The notes: generated by a model from the sequence alone, not told the origin. DNA of 64,000 bases from Clostridium_AT stratigraminis (GCF_045310675.1 NZ_JBJHZZ010000010.1:1-64000), one strand, 5' to 3'; shown: positions 26,419 to 36,383, counted from the first letter of the stretch. Numbers and translations: made by a program.

Positions 26419-27800
26419 CAATGTGTATCCTCAGAAACAAAACCTGCTAGCTTCACAGCGTATTCTATTGGGCGCTTATTGCATCTACTCATAACTTCTG
26501 AGCTGTCCAAACGTTTTAAACTTACTTTTAAAGGCTTTCCATTTACCTCAATAAGCCAAATCTTTTTATCTATATCAATGGTCATATCCAATCCTAATTC
26601 AATGCAGTCACCAAACTCTTTCTCTATTGTTAAGCATATTTCTCTTCCAAGACGAACTATATTCTCATATAGACCATTTGCTGTTGAAAAGCTCTCATTA
26701 AAAACTTCCATTAATATAGTTTCTAAATTTTCAACTGTTCCTCCACTTCTTGGGCTTGTAATTATGCTTCCTCTTCCAGCAATACGTCCTGCTATACCAC
26801 TTAATTGCCAGATGCCATCGCAGCTCTTTTGAAATAATGCTCTAAAGTCGAAAGGATTTCCTTTGTATTTAGCCTTATTAATCTCCTGCTGTATAATATA
26901 GCCTCCTCCAATTTTAGAATAGGGACGCATTAAATTTTCCAACTCTTTAAGTGACTTCAAACTTACAATATGATTTCCTTCGGTGGTTCTATACTCAGCC
27001 TTATTACCTTCATTGTTATTTTTACTAATTCTAAAGATTCCTTTTCCTTTACTTAAAGAATCAGGCTTTAAATAAAGACTAGGATATAGCTTCAGACTAT
27101 TTATTAAATCATTTGAATTCTCATATGGTATTGTAGCTGGGATAATTGGAACCAGCCCAGGATTTTTTTCAATAGCTTTTATAGTTTCCCATTTTGCAAG
27201 CTTAACCATAGGATTAAGAATTTTACAAATATTCTTTAATCTTTTTCTGAGCTCAATGCTTTCAACTCGACAGTTATTCTCTACATTGCGGTCATAAATT
27301 ATTTTTGGAAGGGGTAATATTTGAGAAGTCCAGTTTAAATTCTCTCTTATCAATGCATTAATTTGCTTTCTATCCCAATCAATATTATTAATAGAAAAAA
27401 AACAGCATAATCCATAGAGGCTTTTGCAGACTGCTTGTGCCTGTATATATTCAGTTATATTTTTACCGCTGCTTAAAAGCTCAATCTTACTTTGATTTAC
27501 AAACATTCCGATGTAAGGTCCAATTTCTAGGTGCCCATTTTCTATTTTTCTAATTTGCATAACTGTACCTTGCGTTATATATAGTTCACTTTCTGTGTCC
27601 TTAGATAAATATAATCTAAAACAACTCGTGTTATTGTTCCTTACAATAACCTTTTTCAGTTGAACACTAGCTAAGCCCATTGTTAAAATGATATATTTCA
27701 CTGTGTCTCCTAAGCCAAAATATATAGATTGCTCTCTTGTAAGATAACAGGTTCTCTTATCTTCTGAGTCCACATAGGTTATTTTAATCTTGTCAGGCAT
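26418..27800 (-). CDS. YheC/YheD-family ATP-grasp protein 1 (long form)
   Basis: 460 residues from the ATG at 27800, with GGAGGTG 11 bases upstream. An N-terminal beta-rich domain (about 1-90) precedes the YheCD core, which begins at IGPYIGMF and has LPLPKIIYDR. The ATP-grasp domain shows the Gly loop SKGKGIF, YIIQQEI, FDFRALFQ, GSIITSPRSGG and the Mg-binding end GLDMTI...WLIEVNGKP. The family forms carboxyl-phosphate intermediates and ligates them to amines. Bacillus YheC and YheD are spore-coat-associated. It is most similar to protein 4 (32378-33766) though on the opposite strand. Upstream is a sigma-K-like promoter; the repeat protein is coupled downstream. Reaction unknown. Confidence 0.9.
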   Translation of the reverse strand: MPDKIKITYVDSEDKRTCYLTREQSIYFGLGDTVKYIILTMGLASVQLKKVIVRNNNTSCFRLYLSKDTESELYITQGTVMQIRKIENGHLEIGPYIGMFVNQSKIELLSSGKNITEYIQAQAVCKSLYGLCCFFSINNIDWDRKQINALIRENLNWTSQILPLPKIIYDRNVENNCRVESIELRKRLKNICKILNPMVKLAKWETIKAIEKNPGLVPIIPATIPYENSNDLINSLKLYPSLYLKPDSLSKGKGIFRISKNNNEGNKAEYRTTEGNHIVSLKSLKELENLMRPYSKIGGGYIIQQEINKAKYKGNPFDFRALFQKSCDGIWQLSGIAGRIAGRGSIITSPRSGGTVENLETILMEVFNESFSTANGLYENIVRLGREICLTIEKEFGDCIELGLDMTIDIDKKIWLIEVNGKPLKVSLKRLDSSEVMSRCNKRPIEYAVKLAGFVSEDTH

Positions 27801-27857
27801 GCTTTTGTTCACCTCCAAAAGATTATTGATGGCTTATTTAAATAATTGTATCTAATT

Positions 27858-27885
27858 TAATATATGTGATTAATTTTGATAGTGT
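27858..27885 (-). promoter_or_regulatory. Candidate sigma-K-like promoter of ATP-grasp 1
   Basis: On the minus strand: AC, 17 bases, CATATATTA, close to the Bacillus sigma-K form AC-N16-CATANNNTA. It lies about 58 bases before the start codon. The pattern is short and the DNA AT-rich, but the divergent gene has the same motif. Confidence 0.45.
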
Positions 27886-27924
27886 TAATAGTTAAATGAA
27901 CAATTAAATAAACCCATACAACTC

Positions 27925-27951
27925 ACCTTCATAACTTACAAGCATATATTA
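27925..27951 (+). promoter_or_regulatory. Candidate sigma-K-like promoter of the permease
   Basis: AC, 16 bases, CATATATTA, about 52 bases before the permease start codon. The -10 part is identical to the one on the opposite strand. Confidence 0.45.
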
Positions 27952-28003
27952 TAGCAAGGGATTTTGTACTATATCTAATATTTACTTACTAAGAGGTGAT
28001 GAA

Positions 28004-29371
28004 ATGGAAGAAAAACCTACAATGCTTCAAGATGAATCTATAACATTAAAAAGAGAATTAGGACTTGCTACTGCAACTGCTTTAGTTATCGGAAACACAA
28101 TTGGCTCAGGTATTCTAATGGCGCCTCAAGGTTTAGCTGCAGCTTCAAACCCTACTACTACAATCATTGCATGGATAATAACAGCTATTGGATCTATCTT
28201 ATTAGCCTTAAGCTTTGCTAAACTAGGTTCAGCTATGCCAGAAACAGGAGGACCTATAGTCTATATTAGAGAAGCCTTTGGCGAATTTGCTTCTTTTTTA
28301 GGCACTTGGACATACTGGATAGGCATATGGGTTGGAGATGCAGCCATAATAACAGCTGCAATAAGCTATTTAAGCTGCTTTTTTCCGATAATTAATGCCA
28401 ACAGACTATTAGCATTTTTAATTTCATCAGCTATACTTTGGATATTTACCTTTATTAATGTGAGAGGCGTAAAAGGGGCTGGAGCTGTTAGCATGATTAC
28501 CACTATATGCAAAATATTGCCGCTAATAATATTTGCTGCAATTGCAGTAATGCATTTTAATAGCAGTAATTTTACTACAGCATCATCTAACAACAATATT
28601 GGATTGTCCACTCTGCCAGCAGCTGTTGGTATAACCTTATGGTCTTTTCTAGGATTTGAAAGTGCTACAATTCCAGCAGGAGAAATTAAAAATCCAAAGA
28701 GAAATGTAAAACTAAGCACTATTTATGGAACTGTAATTACTGCAGTAATTTATATTACAATTAGCGTTTTAGCTATCGGGGCAATGCCTCAATATAAGCT
28801 TGCAGTATCAAATGCTCCATTATCAGAAATTATTAATACATTAACTAGCAGCAGCTGGGGTAGTACCTTAATTGCTTTAGGTGCTGTAATCTCCATAATA
28901 GGAACAATTTCCGGATGGATTCTTTTATCTGGAAGATGTGCTTATGCAGCTGCAAAAGATAAGATATTTCCAAAAATATTTGTAAAAATTCATCCTAAAA
29001 ATAAGACTCCATATGCTGCACTAATTATATCTAGCATTGGAACAAATATAATATTAATAACCACTTATGTTAATACTCTAAATTCAGCCTTTAATTTTAT
29101 AATATTGCTTTCTACCCTGTCTATATTACCTGTATATACCTTTACAGCTGCAGCTGAAATAATGCTTTTGAGAAAGGATCCCACTAAGTTTAATATATTC
29201 ACCTTTGTAAAAAGTTCTATCGTGGCATTATTAGCTTTTGCGTACTCTATTTATGCAATATATGGCACTGGCGCTACAAACGTTATGTATGGTTTTATAT
29301 TAATTCTTATAGGTATTCCATTTTATGTATATATGAAACTTCAAAATAATACTAAAGAAAAATCTATATAG
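28004..29371 (+). CDS. APC-superfamily amino acid permease
   Basis: 455 residues, about 12 membrane helices. The first helix has the substrate-site motif IGNTIGSGI, followed by ETGGPIVYIREAFG and NVRGVKGAGAV, as in the basic amino acid/polyamine antiporter branch. It moves amino acids with protons or by exchange across the cell membrane. AAGAGGTG precedes the ATG. It is divergent from ATP-grasp 1 and upstream of ATP-grasp 2-3. Specificity cannot be read from sequence; glutamate or another amino acid substrate of the cluster is a guess from context. Confidence 0.92.
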   Translation: MEEKPTMLQDESITLKRELGLATATALVIGNTIGSGILMAPQGLAAASNPTTTIIAWIITAIGSILLALSFAKLGSAMPETGGPIVYIREAFGEFASFLGTWTYWIGIWVGDAAIITAAISYLSCFFPIINANRLLAFLISSAILWIFTFINVRGVKGAGAVSMITTICKILPLIIFAAIAVMHFNSSNFTTASSNNNIGLSTLPAAVGITLWSFLGFESATIPAGEIKNPKRNVKLSTIYGTVITAVIYITISVLAIGAMPQYKLAVSNAPLSEIINTLTSSSWGSTLIALGAVISIIGTISGWILLSGRCAYAAAKDKIFPKIFVKIHPKNKTPYAALIISSIGTNIILITTYVNTLNSAFNFIILLSTLSILPVYTFTAAAEIMLLRKDPTKFNIFTFVKSSIVALLAFAYSIYAIYGTGATNVMYGFILILIGIPFYVYMKLQNNTKEKSI

Positions 29372-29397
29372 TATTTTTTAAACTGTATTTAAGATCA

Positions 29398-29445
29398 AAT
29401 TATAGACTGTTGCCATAAATTTTGTCAGCAGTCTTATTATTTTTA
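29398..29445 (+). terminator. Probable terminator of the permease gene
   Basis: AGACTGTTG / CAGCAGTCT stem with one bulged base, then TTATTATTTTT. Confidence 0.65.
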
Positions 29446-29587
29446 AAAGAAATTTAAGGTGAAATACAGCATTACAGCCTCTTAATTAATTAACCAAAAA
29501 AAGTAAAATACATATAATAAACTATGTATTAATTGATATATAAAGCTTTACATATGTTACAACTACATTATACAAGGAGGAAATGAA

Positions 29588-30724
29588 ATGAAGCCTGGAC
29601 CAATAATTGGAATCCTAACAGATAGAATACGCCGTAAAAAAGATCTCATCTATAAAGCCACCACTAGAGAATTTAGATCCTATTTAGAGGCCTGTAATGA
29701 AATTGGGGCATCATTATATACTTTTGACTTAAATTATATAGATTTTATTGATAAAAAAGTATATGGTTATATACCCTCAATAGATAGCCTTGGCAAGATG
29801 GTTTGGGATGGGCAATTGCTTCCAATACCAGACTTAATTGTTAACCGCGCATACGTATCTGCTTCTAGTAATAAGAATGAAAAAATAAACAAACTAATAA
29901 ACGCTTTTCCAAATATTAAAATAATTAATAGGGTCACACAAATTTCAAAATGGGAGGTGTATCAGGCATTAAAAAATAACAATGATATTAATATGTATTT
30001 ACCAAAGACAGTACTGTTTGAGGGTATAGATTCTTTAAGTAATATGCTAAATGAATTTTCTTGTGTATATCTAAAACCTACAGACGGTAGTCTGGGAATT
30101 GGTATAGCGAGGATTACAAAAGATAAGGGAGATGAGTATCTTGCTGAGTACAGGTTAAGGAAAAACAATTATTCTATAAGTGGCAGCTTAAGTGATATTT
30201 TACTACAGCTAGAACCCTTGATGGAGAAAAGTATATATACTATTCAAGAAGGTATTCCTTTAGCAACTTATAGAGGGAATATTTTTGATCTGAGGGTGTG
30301 TGTACAAAAGGATGGTACCGGTAAATGGATGATACCAGTATGGATAATTAGGGCAGCAAACCCTGACAATGTTGTAACCAATTGTGCAGCTGGTGGTATT
30401 TCATTAAAAGTAGAAGATGCAATAAATGCACTTTTCCCTGATAATGCAAGTGAAGTTTTAGATAAAATAAAAAATGCCAGCATATTAATAAGTGAAGCTA
30501 TTGAAAAAAATTTTCCGGGTACTGGAGATATAGGAATGGATGTAGCAATAACAAATACCGGAAAAATATATTTCATAGAAGCAAATCTTCGTCAAAATAA
30601 GTTCACTAGTGATGGAAGCTATAAAGGCCACATAGAATATTTAGAATGGAAAATAACTTCTAGAGTGCCTATTTACTATTTGAATTATCTTTATGAATTA
30701 GAGACAAATAGTCCTAAATCATAG
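29588..30724 (+). CDS. YheC/YheD-family ATP-grasp protein 2 (short form)
   Basis: 378 residues, without the N-terminal beta domain. It starts directly at the core GPIIGILTDR. It has LPIPDLIVNR, the ATP-grasp loop KPTDGSLGIGIARI, YTIQEGIP, NIFDLRVCVQK, NCAAGGI and the end GDIGMDVAI...IYFIEANLRQ. Motifs are closest to protein 6. AAGGAGG lies 7 bases before the ATG. Protein 3 follows after 59 bases with a terminator after it, so 2 and 3 form one unit. Probable amide-forming ligase; substrate unknown. Confidence 0.88.
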   Translation: MKPGPIIGILTDRIRRKKDLIYKATTREFRSYLEACNEIGASLYTFDLNYIDFIDKKVYGYIPSIDSLGKMVWDGQLLPIPDLIVNRAYVSASSNKNEKINKLINAFPNIKIINRVTQISKWEVYQALKNNNDINMYLPKTVLFEGIDSLSNMLNEFSCVYLKPTDGSLGIGIARITKDKGDEYLAEYRLRKNNYSISGSLSDILLQLEPLMEKSIYTIQEGIPLATYRGNIFDLRVCVQKDGTGKWMIPVWIIRAANPDNVVTNCAAGGISLKVEDAINALFPDNASEVLDKIKNASILISEAIEKNFPGTGDIGMDVAITNTGKIYFIEANLRQNKFTSDGSYKGHIEYLEWKITSRVPIYYLNYLYELETNSPKS

Positions 30725-30783
30725 TTTTCTTTATGTAGGATATAACTAGTACATTACATCGGTATAAATTTGAGGTGAAAATT

Positions 30784-32202
30784 ATGGAAGTAAGGATTAA
30801 AAGGTTTTCTAATGATACTAATTCAAATGAGTGTATACTTCCTAAAAGTATATTTGATGCTTTAAAACTCTCTACAAAAGAATCATATACTATTCATTTT
30901 TGCCAATCAACGCAAGAAATTTTAATAAGCTTTTCAGAAGTTGATGATATAAATATTTATTTCTCCGAAAATCTATTTAATCAATTACAACTGTTAGAAA
31001 ACACAACACTTAATATATGGAAAACTGATAAAGATATTTTTATAGGTCCTGTAGTAGGAATATTTGTTGATGCTGGTAGAAAGAAAGCAGCAATAAGGAA
31101 GCCTGACTCTTTTATAAGGCAGCATATGCGTGCTAGCGGAGCTGAGAATTGTATTAGTTATTTTTTTTCTGCAAGTGATGTTGACTGGCTAGAAGAAAAG
31201 GTTAAAGGTGTTACCTATATTCCAAACTTAAGAAAATACGATTACTACTGGTTTCCTTTACCGGATGTTCTATACGATAGGGTACTAGAATTTAATGAAA
31301 AAGAAAGATTACTTATTAAAGAAGCAAGAAAAAGGTTTAGAAATAATCCTAAAATAAAGCTATTAAATGATTTTAATGATATAGGAAAATGGGAACTATA
31401 TGAGGTGCTTTCTAAGTATCCGGAGTCAAAAAAATATGTACCCGAGACCATTATATATAATAATTTCGATGATGTCCTTTACATGCTAAACAAAAATGAA
31501 CTTATATTTATAAAATCCTTTTATGGCACACAAGGTAAAGAAGTATTATCCATTGAAAAGTTTAATGATAAATTTAAACTTAACTTTTATAAAGATGGTG
31601 CAAGAGAAATTTTACTAGATAGTATAAATAAAGTTCAGGAATTTGTTATAAATTTTGCTTTGAAGAAAAAATACATTGTTCAACAAGGTATAAAATTATT
31701 AACCTATAAAGGGCGCAGCATGGATATACGAATGTTTATTATGAAAAATGAAACTGGTATGTGGGAAACCATATTCAAAGGTGTAAGAATCGCAAAAGAA
31801 GGATTTCCTCTTACAAATATTCATGCTGGCGGAGTCTATGCTATCTATGACCGATTATATTCTGAGCTCATGAAGCAATATAGTTCTGTTGAATTACCCA
31901 GTACACAAAAGCTTAGTGAAGTAACAATTATGTTAACAAACTATATTGAAAAAGAATTAGGACACTATGGTGAGCTAGGGATTGATATTGGGATTGACAT
32001 CTTAGGACAAATATGGATTATAGAAGCTAATGTTATGCCTGGTAAGAGAATGCAACCTTATTCATTAGATATAGATGGTAACCCCCTAACTAAGCTAATA
32101 CCTTTATACTATGAAGGATCTAAAAAAGACAGCACAATACTACCTCAAGCTCTTGGAATATTTAAATATGCCAAGTTTCTTACTGGTGTGAGCAAACTCT
32201 AA
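30784..32202 (+). CDS. YheC/YheD-family ATP-grasp protein 3 (long form)
   Basis: 472 residues from the ATG at 30784 after GAGGTG. The N-terminal beta domain (about 1-85) is more diverged than in the other long forms. Core: IGPVVGIFVDAG, FPLPDVLYDR. ATP-grasp: KSFYGTQGKEVLSI, YIVQQGIKL, SMDIRMFIMKNE, IHAGGVY, and GIDIGIDI...IWIIEANVMPG. The final motif (ANVMPG) differs from the VNGKP and ANxR endings of its neighbours, so substrate choice may differ. It ends the 2-3 unit. Confidence 0.88.
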   Translation: MEVRIKRFSNDTNSNECILPKSIFDALKLSTKESYTIHFCQSTQEILISFSEVDDINIYFSENLFNQLQLLENTTLNIWKTDKDIFIGPVVGIFVDAGRKKAAIRKPDSFIRQHMRASGAENCISYFFSASDVDWLEEKVKGVTYIPNLRKYDYYWFPLPDVLYDRVLEFNEKERLLIKEARKRFRNNPKIKLLNDFNDIGKWELYEVLSKYPESKKYVPETIIYNNFDDVLYMLNKNELIFIKSFYGTQGKEVLSIEKFNDKFKLNFYKDGAREILLDSINKVQEFVINFALKKKYIVQQGIKLLTYKGRSMDIRMFIMKNETGMWETIFKGVRIAKEGFPLTNIHAGGVYAIYDRLYSELMKQYSSVELPSTQKLSEVTIMLTNYIEKELGHYGELGIDIGIDILGQIWIIEANVMPGKRMQPYSLDIDGNPLTKLIPLYYEGSKKDSTILPQALGIFKYAKFLTGVSKL

Positions 32203-32217
32203 GATTATAGTAAATTT

Positions 32218-32251
32218 AATCCCTATTTTTATGATTTAGGGATTCTTTTTT
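32218..32251 (+). terminator. Terminator after ATP-grasp 3
   Basis: AATCCCTA / TAGGGATT stem, 11-base loop, then CTTTTTT. Confidence 0.85.
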
Positions 32252-32377
32252 ACTCAAAATTTATTATAAATATATACAATTAATATAGTATTTATTGATT
32301 AACTAAAAAAAAATCAATGAATATAATAAAGTAGTTAAGCAATGTGTAAACACCCATATTGTGGAGGTTAAAAACTT

Positions 32378-33766
32378 ATGGACTTTATTAAAATCATTTA
32401 TAAAAACTCTGACTATAATACCTGTTATTTAACAGAAGAACAAAATGAATTTTATTGCAATGGCGATAAAGATAAAAATATTAATATTAAGTTCGGTTCT
32501 CTAAACATAAATTTAAGAAAAGTCGTTTGGATTACCAACGAAACCGATTCTAATTTTCTCTGTTTATCAGAAGATTTAAAATCTGTAATTTATATTCCTG
32601 ATAATTCTTCACTTCAATTACGCAAAATAGAAAAAAACAGTATAGAAATAGGCCCATTAGTTGGGATTTTTATAAATTCCAAGAAGATAGCTTCATTAAG
32701 TGAAGGCAAAACTGACAGTGTATACGAGCAGATATCTTTAGCAATGGATAAACTTAGTGGATTAAGCTGTTTTTTTTCAGCAGGCGATATTGATTGGGGG
32801 AAGAGATTAGTAAAAGGATTAGTACATGAAGACTCAAGATGGGCTGCCCACATACTGCCTTTACCAACTGTAATTTACGATCGCTGTTTTGGAAGCTATG
32901 GGCGTAAAAACGGCCTTGAGTTTAGAAAAAGACTTGGAAGTGAATATCATGTCATTAACTCTATGCCTAAGCTTACAAAATGGGAAACAATTTGTACATT
33001 AAGAAAAAATCCAAAATTACTGCAAGTAATTCCTAAAACTAGTATTTATAATTCATATATGGATTTAGAAAATGCTCTCCTGACTGCTAATAGTGTTTAT
33101 TTGAAGCCTGATGCTCTTTATAAGGGGAAAGGGGTTTATCGAGTTAGTAAAGAATTAAATGGAAGCTATAAGATAGAGCATAGAACTGAGACCAAGAATG
33201 TGGTTAATTTCCTGCCTAATTTAAATAATATAGGTGAAATAATAGACAGCTATACAGTACTTGGAGGAGGTTATCTAATTCAAGAGGAAATTGAAAAGGC
33301 TTATTATAAGGATTATCCATTTGATTTTCGGCTTTTATATCAAAAAGATTGGCAAGGAAGTTGGCAGCCAAGCGGGATAGCAGTTCGAATTGGTGCTCCT
33401 GGAAGTATAATTACAAGCCCCAGAAGCGGAGGCGCAGTAATAGAATTTTCAAAAGTACTTAGAGATTCATTTCATGAAGACTTTATCACCAAGGATGGTT
33501 TATATAAAAATGTATTATCTATTGGCAGGGAAATAGTAACTACTATTGAACAAGAATTCGGTGACTGTGTGGAGCTTGGACTTGATATGACTATTGATAT
33601 AAATCGAAAGATATGGGTTATTGAAGTAAACGGAAAACCTCTGAAAGTAAGCTTAAAATGGCTTAATAATCCTGCTCTAATGGCACGCTGTTATTCTCGT
33701 CCTATAGAATATGCCGTTTTTTTGACTGGTTTCATGTCAGCAAATACTGAAATGGGAGAATATTAA
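32378..33766 (+). CDS. YheC/YheD-family ATP-grasp protein 4 (long form)
   Basis: 462 residues with GTGGAGG 10 bases before the ATG. It is the close paralogue of protein 1, matching along its full length: IGPLVGIFINS, LPLPTVIYDR, YKGKGVYRVSK, GGGYLIQEEI, FDFRLLYQKDW, GSIITSPRSGG and WVIEVNGKPLKVSLKWL. It begins the 4-5-6 unit. The next start codon is one base after its stop. Probably a ligase acting on the same class of substrate as protein 1. Confidence 0.9.
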   Translation: MDFIKIIYKNSDYNTCYLTEEQNEFYCNGDKDKNINIKFGSLNINLRKVVWITNETDSNFLCLSEDLKSVIYIPDNSSLQLRKIEKNSIEIGPLVGIFINSKKIASLSEGKTDSVYEQISLAMDKLSGLSCFFSAGDIDWGKRLVKGLVHEDSRWAAHILPLPTVIYDRCFGSYGRKNGLEFRKRLGSEYHVINSMPKLTKWETICTLRKNPKLLQVIPKTSIYNSYMDLENALLTANSVYLKPDALYKGKGVYRVSKELNGSYKIEHRTETKNVVNFLPNLNNIGEIIDSYTVLGGGYLIQEEIEKAYYKDYPFDFRLLYQKDWQGSWQPSGIAVRIGAPGSIITSPRSGGAVIEFSKVLRDSFHEDFITKDGLYKNVLSIGREIVTTIEQEFGDCVELGLDMTIDINRKIWVIEVNGKPLKVSLKWLNNPALMARCYSRPIEYAVFLTGFMSANTEMGEY

Positions 33767-33767
33767 T

Positions 33768-34904
33768 ATGATTTTAGGTATTTACTTTAATGAGAGAAAC
33801 TTTAAGCGACTATATAATAAAAAATTAGAAGCAAAAATGAATTTTTTAGCTGAGGAGGCAGTTAAAGAAGAAGTCCAGGTATTGGCATTTTCACCTTTGA
33901 ATATAGATTGGATAGCTAAAAACATTAATGGATTAATTTATAATGCTCTAAGTAAAAGTTGGGAATTAACTGTATATCCATTTCCAGACATAATTTATGA
34001 TCGTGCTACCTTTCTTAAAAACGAAAAAGAAGTTGGTGGAATTGTAAGAGAGCGTCTAAGCGAAGAGTGTAAAATACCATTTATTAATAATAAGTCTTAC
34101 TTTAACAAGTGGGAAACGCATGAAGTGCTTTCAATGGATTCAGCAATTATAAATTATCTGCCATATACAGAAAAATATTGCCACCCTTATCAACTGTTAG
34201 ATATTTTAGATAAATATAATTCAGTTTATATAAAAGACTCTGGAGGAAGATTAGGAAAAAATATATTTAAACTACAAAAGGCTGATGGTGGATTATATAT
34301 CCTTTCCTATCAAATATCCGGAACTAAATATTCAGATAAACTTACTTTGCAAGAGGTTCATAGTAAATTTGCAGCTGAAAGATTATTAGGTAAGAATATA
34401 ATAATTCAGCAGGGAATAGATGTAGCCTTTTTAGACTTGCATCCATTTGATGTAAGGATTCTTGCTCAAAAAAATGAACTTACAAACTGGGAAGTGGTAG
34501 ATAAGTCTATACGTATTGCCTCCCCAGGAAGTATAGTGACAAACATTAGCAGTGGTGGTAAAGTAGAAAAGTTTGATAGCGTTATCCCTCTTCTATTTTC
34601 AAATTCAGCATTCTTATCTGACCAGGTTGATATATTAGTAATTAGGGTATGTGAAGCTTTAGAAAGAAAATATGGAATGCTTGGGGAGCTGGGCATTGAC
34701 GCCGCAATAGACAAAAGCGGAAGAGTGTGGCTTATAGAGGTTAATGGAAAGCCTGCTAAACTATGCATATATCATTCAAGTAACCTAGAATTGATTAATA
34801 GAAGCTGTAGAAATATAGTTAGGTACTCAAAATTACTTTTTAAACAAAGGAACGAGAAAGAAATATTATGTGGAGGTTCAGGAAACTGTGGAAATGAAGT
34901 ATAA
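33768..34904 (+). CDS. YheC/YheD-family ATP-grasp protein 5 (short form)
   Basis: 378 residues, no N-terminal beta domain; it starts at MILGIYFNERN. YPFPDIIYDR, KDSGGRLGKNIFKL, IIIQQGIDVAF, HPFDVRILAQKN, GSIVTNISSGG and ELGIDAAID...VWLIEVNGKP are visible. It ends in a Cys-containing tail (LCGGSGNCGNEV). One base separates it from gene 4 and its 3' end overlaps gene 6, so the three are translated as one operon. Length matches the Bacillus YheC type. Confidence 0.88.
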   Translation: MILGIYFNERNFKRLYNKKLEAKMNFLAEEAVKEEVQVLAFSPLNIDWIAKNINGLIYNALSKSWELTVYPFPDIIYDRATFLKNEKEVGGIVRERLSEECKIPFINNKSYFNKWETHEVLSMDSAIINYLPYTEKYCHPYQLLDILDKYNSVYIKDSGGRLGKNIFKLQKADGGLYILSYQISGTKYSDKLTLQEVHSKFAAERLLGKNIIIQQGIDVAFLDLHPFDVRILAQKNELTNWEVVDKSIRIASPGSIVTNISSGGKVEKFDSVIPLLFSNSAFLSDQVDILVIRVCEALERKYGMLGELGIDAAIDKSGRVWLIEVNGKPAKLCIYHSSNLELINRSCRNIVRYSKLLFKQRNEKEILCGGSGNCGNEV

Positions 34905-36285
34905 AATAATGAAATGTCCTTTTGAAACAAAGCAAGAGGAATTTAATATAATAATATCCTTAAGGACTTCAGAAAAGTTTAATTTAACAAATAGAAGTAA
35001 TACTAACTTACAGTGCGGAGCAAAGTGCATAAATGCTTCCGTTACAATCAATTCAGAAATTGAATTAACTGATGAAGTAATATGGCTATCTAAAAATACT
35101 CTAGAAGAATTGCTTATTCCAGAAAATATTGAAATATGTGTTCAGACTATTGGACATGGAGATGTTATTAAGTTTGGTCCTATAATAGGAATTTTAACCG
35201 AAAGTTTTATTATTAAAGGCCATAAGAAAGGCCGTCCCATAAGAGAAGACTTTAATTGCTTTGCAGAAGCAGGTAGCAAAATAGGTGGCCTGATATATAT
35301 TTTTAGCCTTAACAAAGTAGATTTTGGTAATAAAAGAATAATGGGATATGTACCTTTAATAAATGAATCTATGAAAATCAAATGGCAAGATCAATGGTTA
35401 CCTATTCCAGATGCAATTCATAATAGACTTAAAATATCTAGGTCTAGCTCTCTATATAAAAAAGTGAACGACATTTCAGAACTTGTTCCAGCTTTTAATA
35501 TTATTAATCGAACCACAAAGATATATAAATGGAGAATACAAAAGTTCTTAGAGCAGGATAGCTATGCAAAAAAATATCTGCCCAAAACCGTATTATTTAA
35601 GGGGAGCAATACCTTAGCAAAAATGCTTCAGGAATTTCCATTTATATATCTAAAACCAGTAGGCAGAAGCTTAGGTTTAGGTATTATAAAAATTTCAAAG
35701 GATGGAACAGATGAATATACTGCTAAATACCGTGAAAAAGGTATATTATACTCTTTAAGCGGAAACTTAATGGAATTACTGCCTAAATTAAAAATGTTAA
35801 TGGGTAAAAGAACTTATATTGTTCAAGAAGGAATTCCACTCGCAGCCTATAACGGAAATATTTTTGATATAAGAGTATCTGTACAGAAAGATGAAACTGG
35901 TACTTGGAGTATATCTAGATGGAAGATAAGAGTAGCCGCACCAAACAGTATAGTTACTAATCTTTCGGCAGGAGGAACAACGGGTAACACAAATCAGTTA
36001 ATGGATTCAGTTTTTAAAGAAGATGCTGCTAAAATTTCCAATGATATAAATACAGCCTGTTTAGCTATTTGTAATGCTATAGAAAAAAAAACAAGTGGAA
36101 TTGGTGATATAGGTCTTGATATAGGTATCACCAAAGGTAGAAAGATTTATTTTATAGAAGCAAATTTCAGAGAACATCGATTTATTTCTGGAAGTGACGA
36201 GGATATTGAAAGTTTGGAAAACACGATTAAAAAACCAATTTATTATTTAAACTATCTTTATAAAAAGAAGTTGCAAAACAATTAG
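34894..36285 (+). CDS. YheC/YheD-family ATP-grasp protein 6 (long form)
   Basis: 463 residues from the ATG at 34894 (GTG at 34888 is an equal candidate with GGAGG 11 bases upstream). It overlaps gene 5 by 11 bases. The N-terminal beta domain carries two Cys in LQCGAKC. Core: GPIIGILTES, LPIPDAIHNR. ATP-grasp: KPVGRSLGLGIIKI, YIVQEGIPLAAYNG, NIFDIRVSVQK, NLSAGG, and GDIGLDIGI...IYFIEANFRE. The C-terminal half is closest to protein 2. It is the last gene before the convergent aminomutase. Confidence 0.88.
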   Translation: MKYKIMKCPFETKQEEFNIIISLRTSEKFNLTNRSNTNLQCGAKCINASVTINSEIELTDEVIWLSKNTLEELLIPENIEICVQTIGHGDVIKFGPIIGILTESFIIKGHKKGRPIREDFNCFAEAGSKIGGLIYIFSLNKVDFGNKRIMGYVPLINESMKIKWQDQWLPIPDAIHNRLKISRSSSLYKKVNDISELVPAFNIINRTTKIYKWRIQKFLEQDSYAKKYLPKTVLFKGSNTLAKMLQEFPFIYLKPVGRSLGLGIIKISKDGTDEYTAKYREKGILYSLSGNLMELLPKLKMLMGKRTYIVQEGIPLAAYNGNIFDIRVSVQKDETGTWSISRWKIRVAAPNSIVTNLSAGGTTGNTNQLMDSVFKEDAAKISNDINTACLAICNAIEKKTSGIGDIGLDIGITKGRKIYFIEANFREHRFISGSDEDIESLENTIKKPIYYLNYLYKKKLQNN

Positions 36286-36348
36286 CTGTAGATAAAAATG
36301 TATTACATCAATATTATTTTGGTAAATATTTTGCTTTTATGCTTTATT

Positions 36349-36383
36349 GGCCCCTAAATCTACTGGAGATCTAGAGGCCTATA
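36349..36383. terminator. Possible bidirectional terminator between ATP-grasp 6 and the aminomutase
   Basis: GGCCCCTAAATCT / AGATCTAGAGGCC inverted repeat with two mismatches and a 5-base loop; only a weak T run follows. Confidence 0.45.

Noticed and set aside
29551..29559. Sigma-K-like -10 (CATATGTTA) upstream of ATP-grasp 2
   Set aside because: It fits CATANNNTA but has no AC at 15-17 bases upstream, so it is too weak to call.
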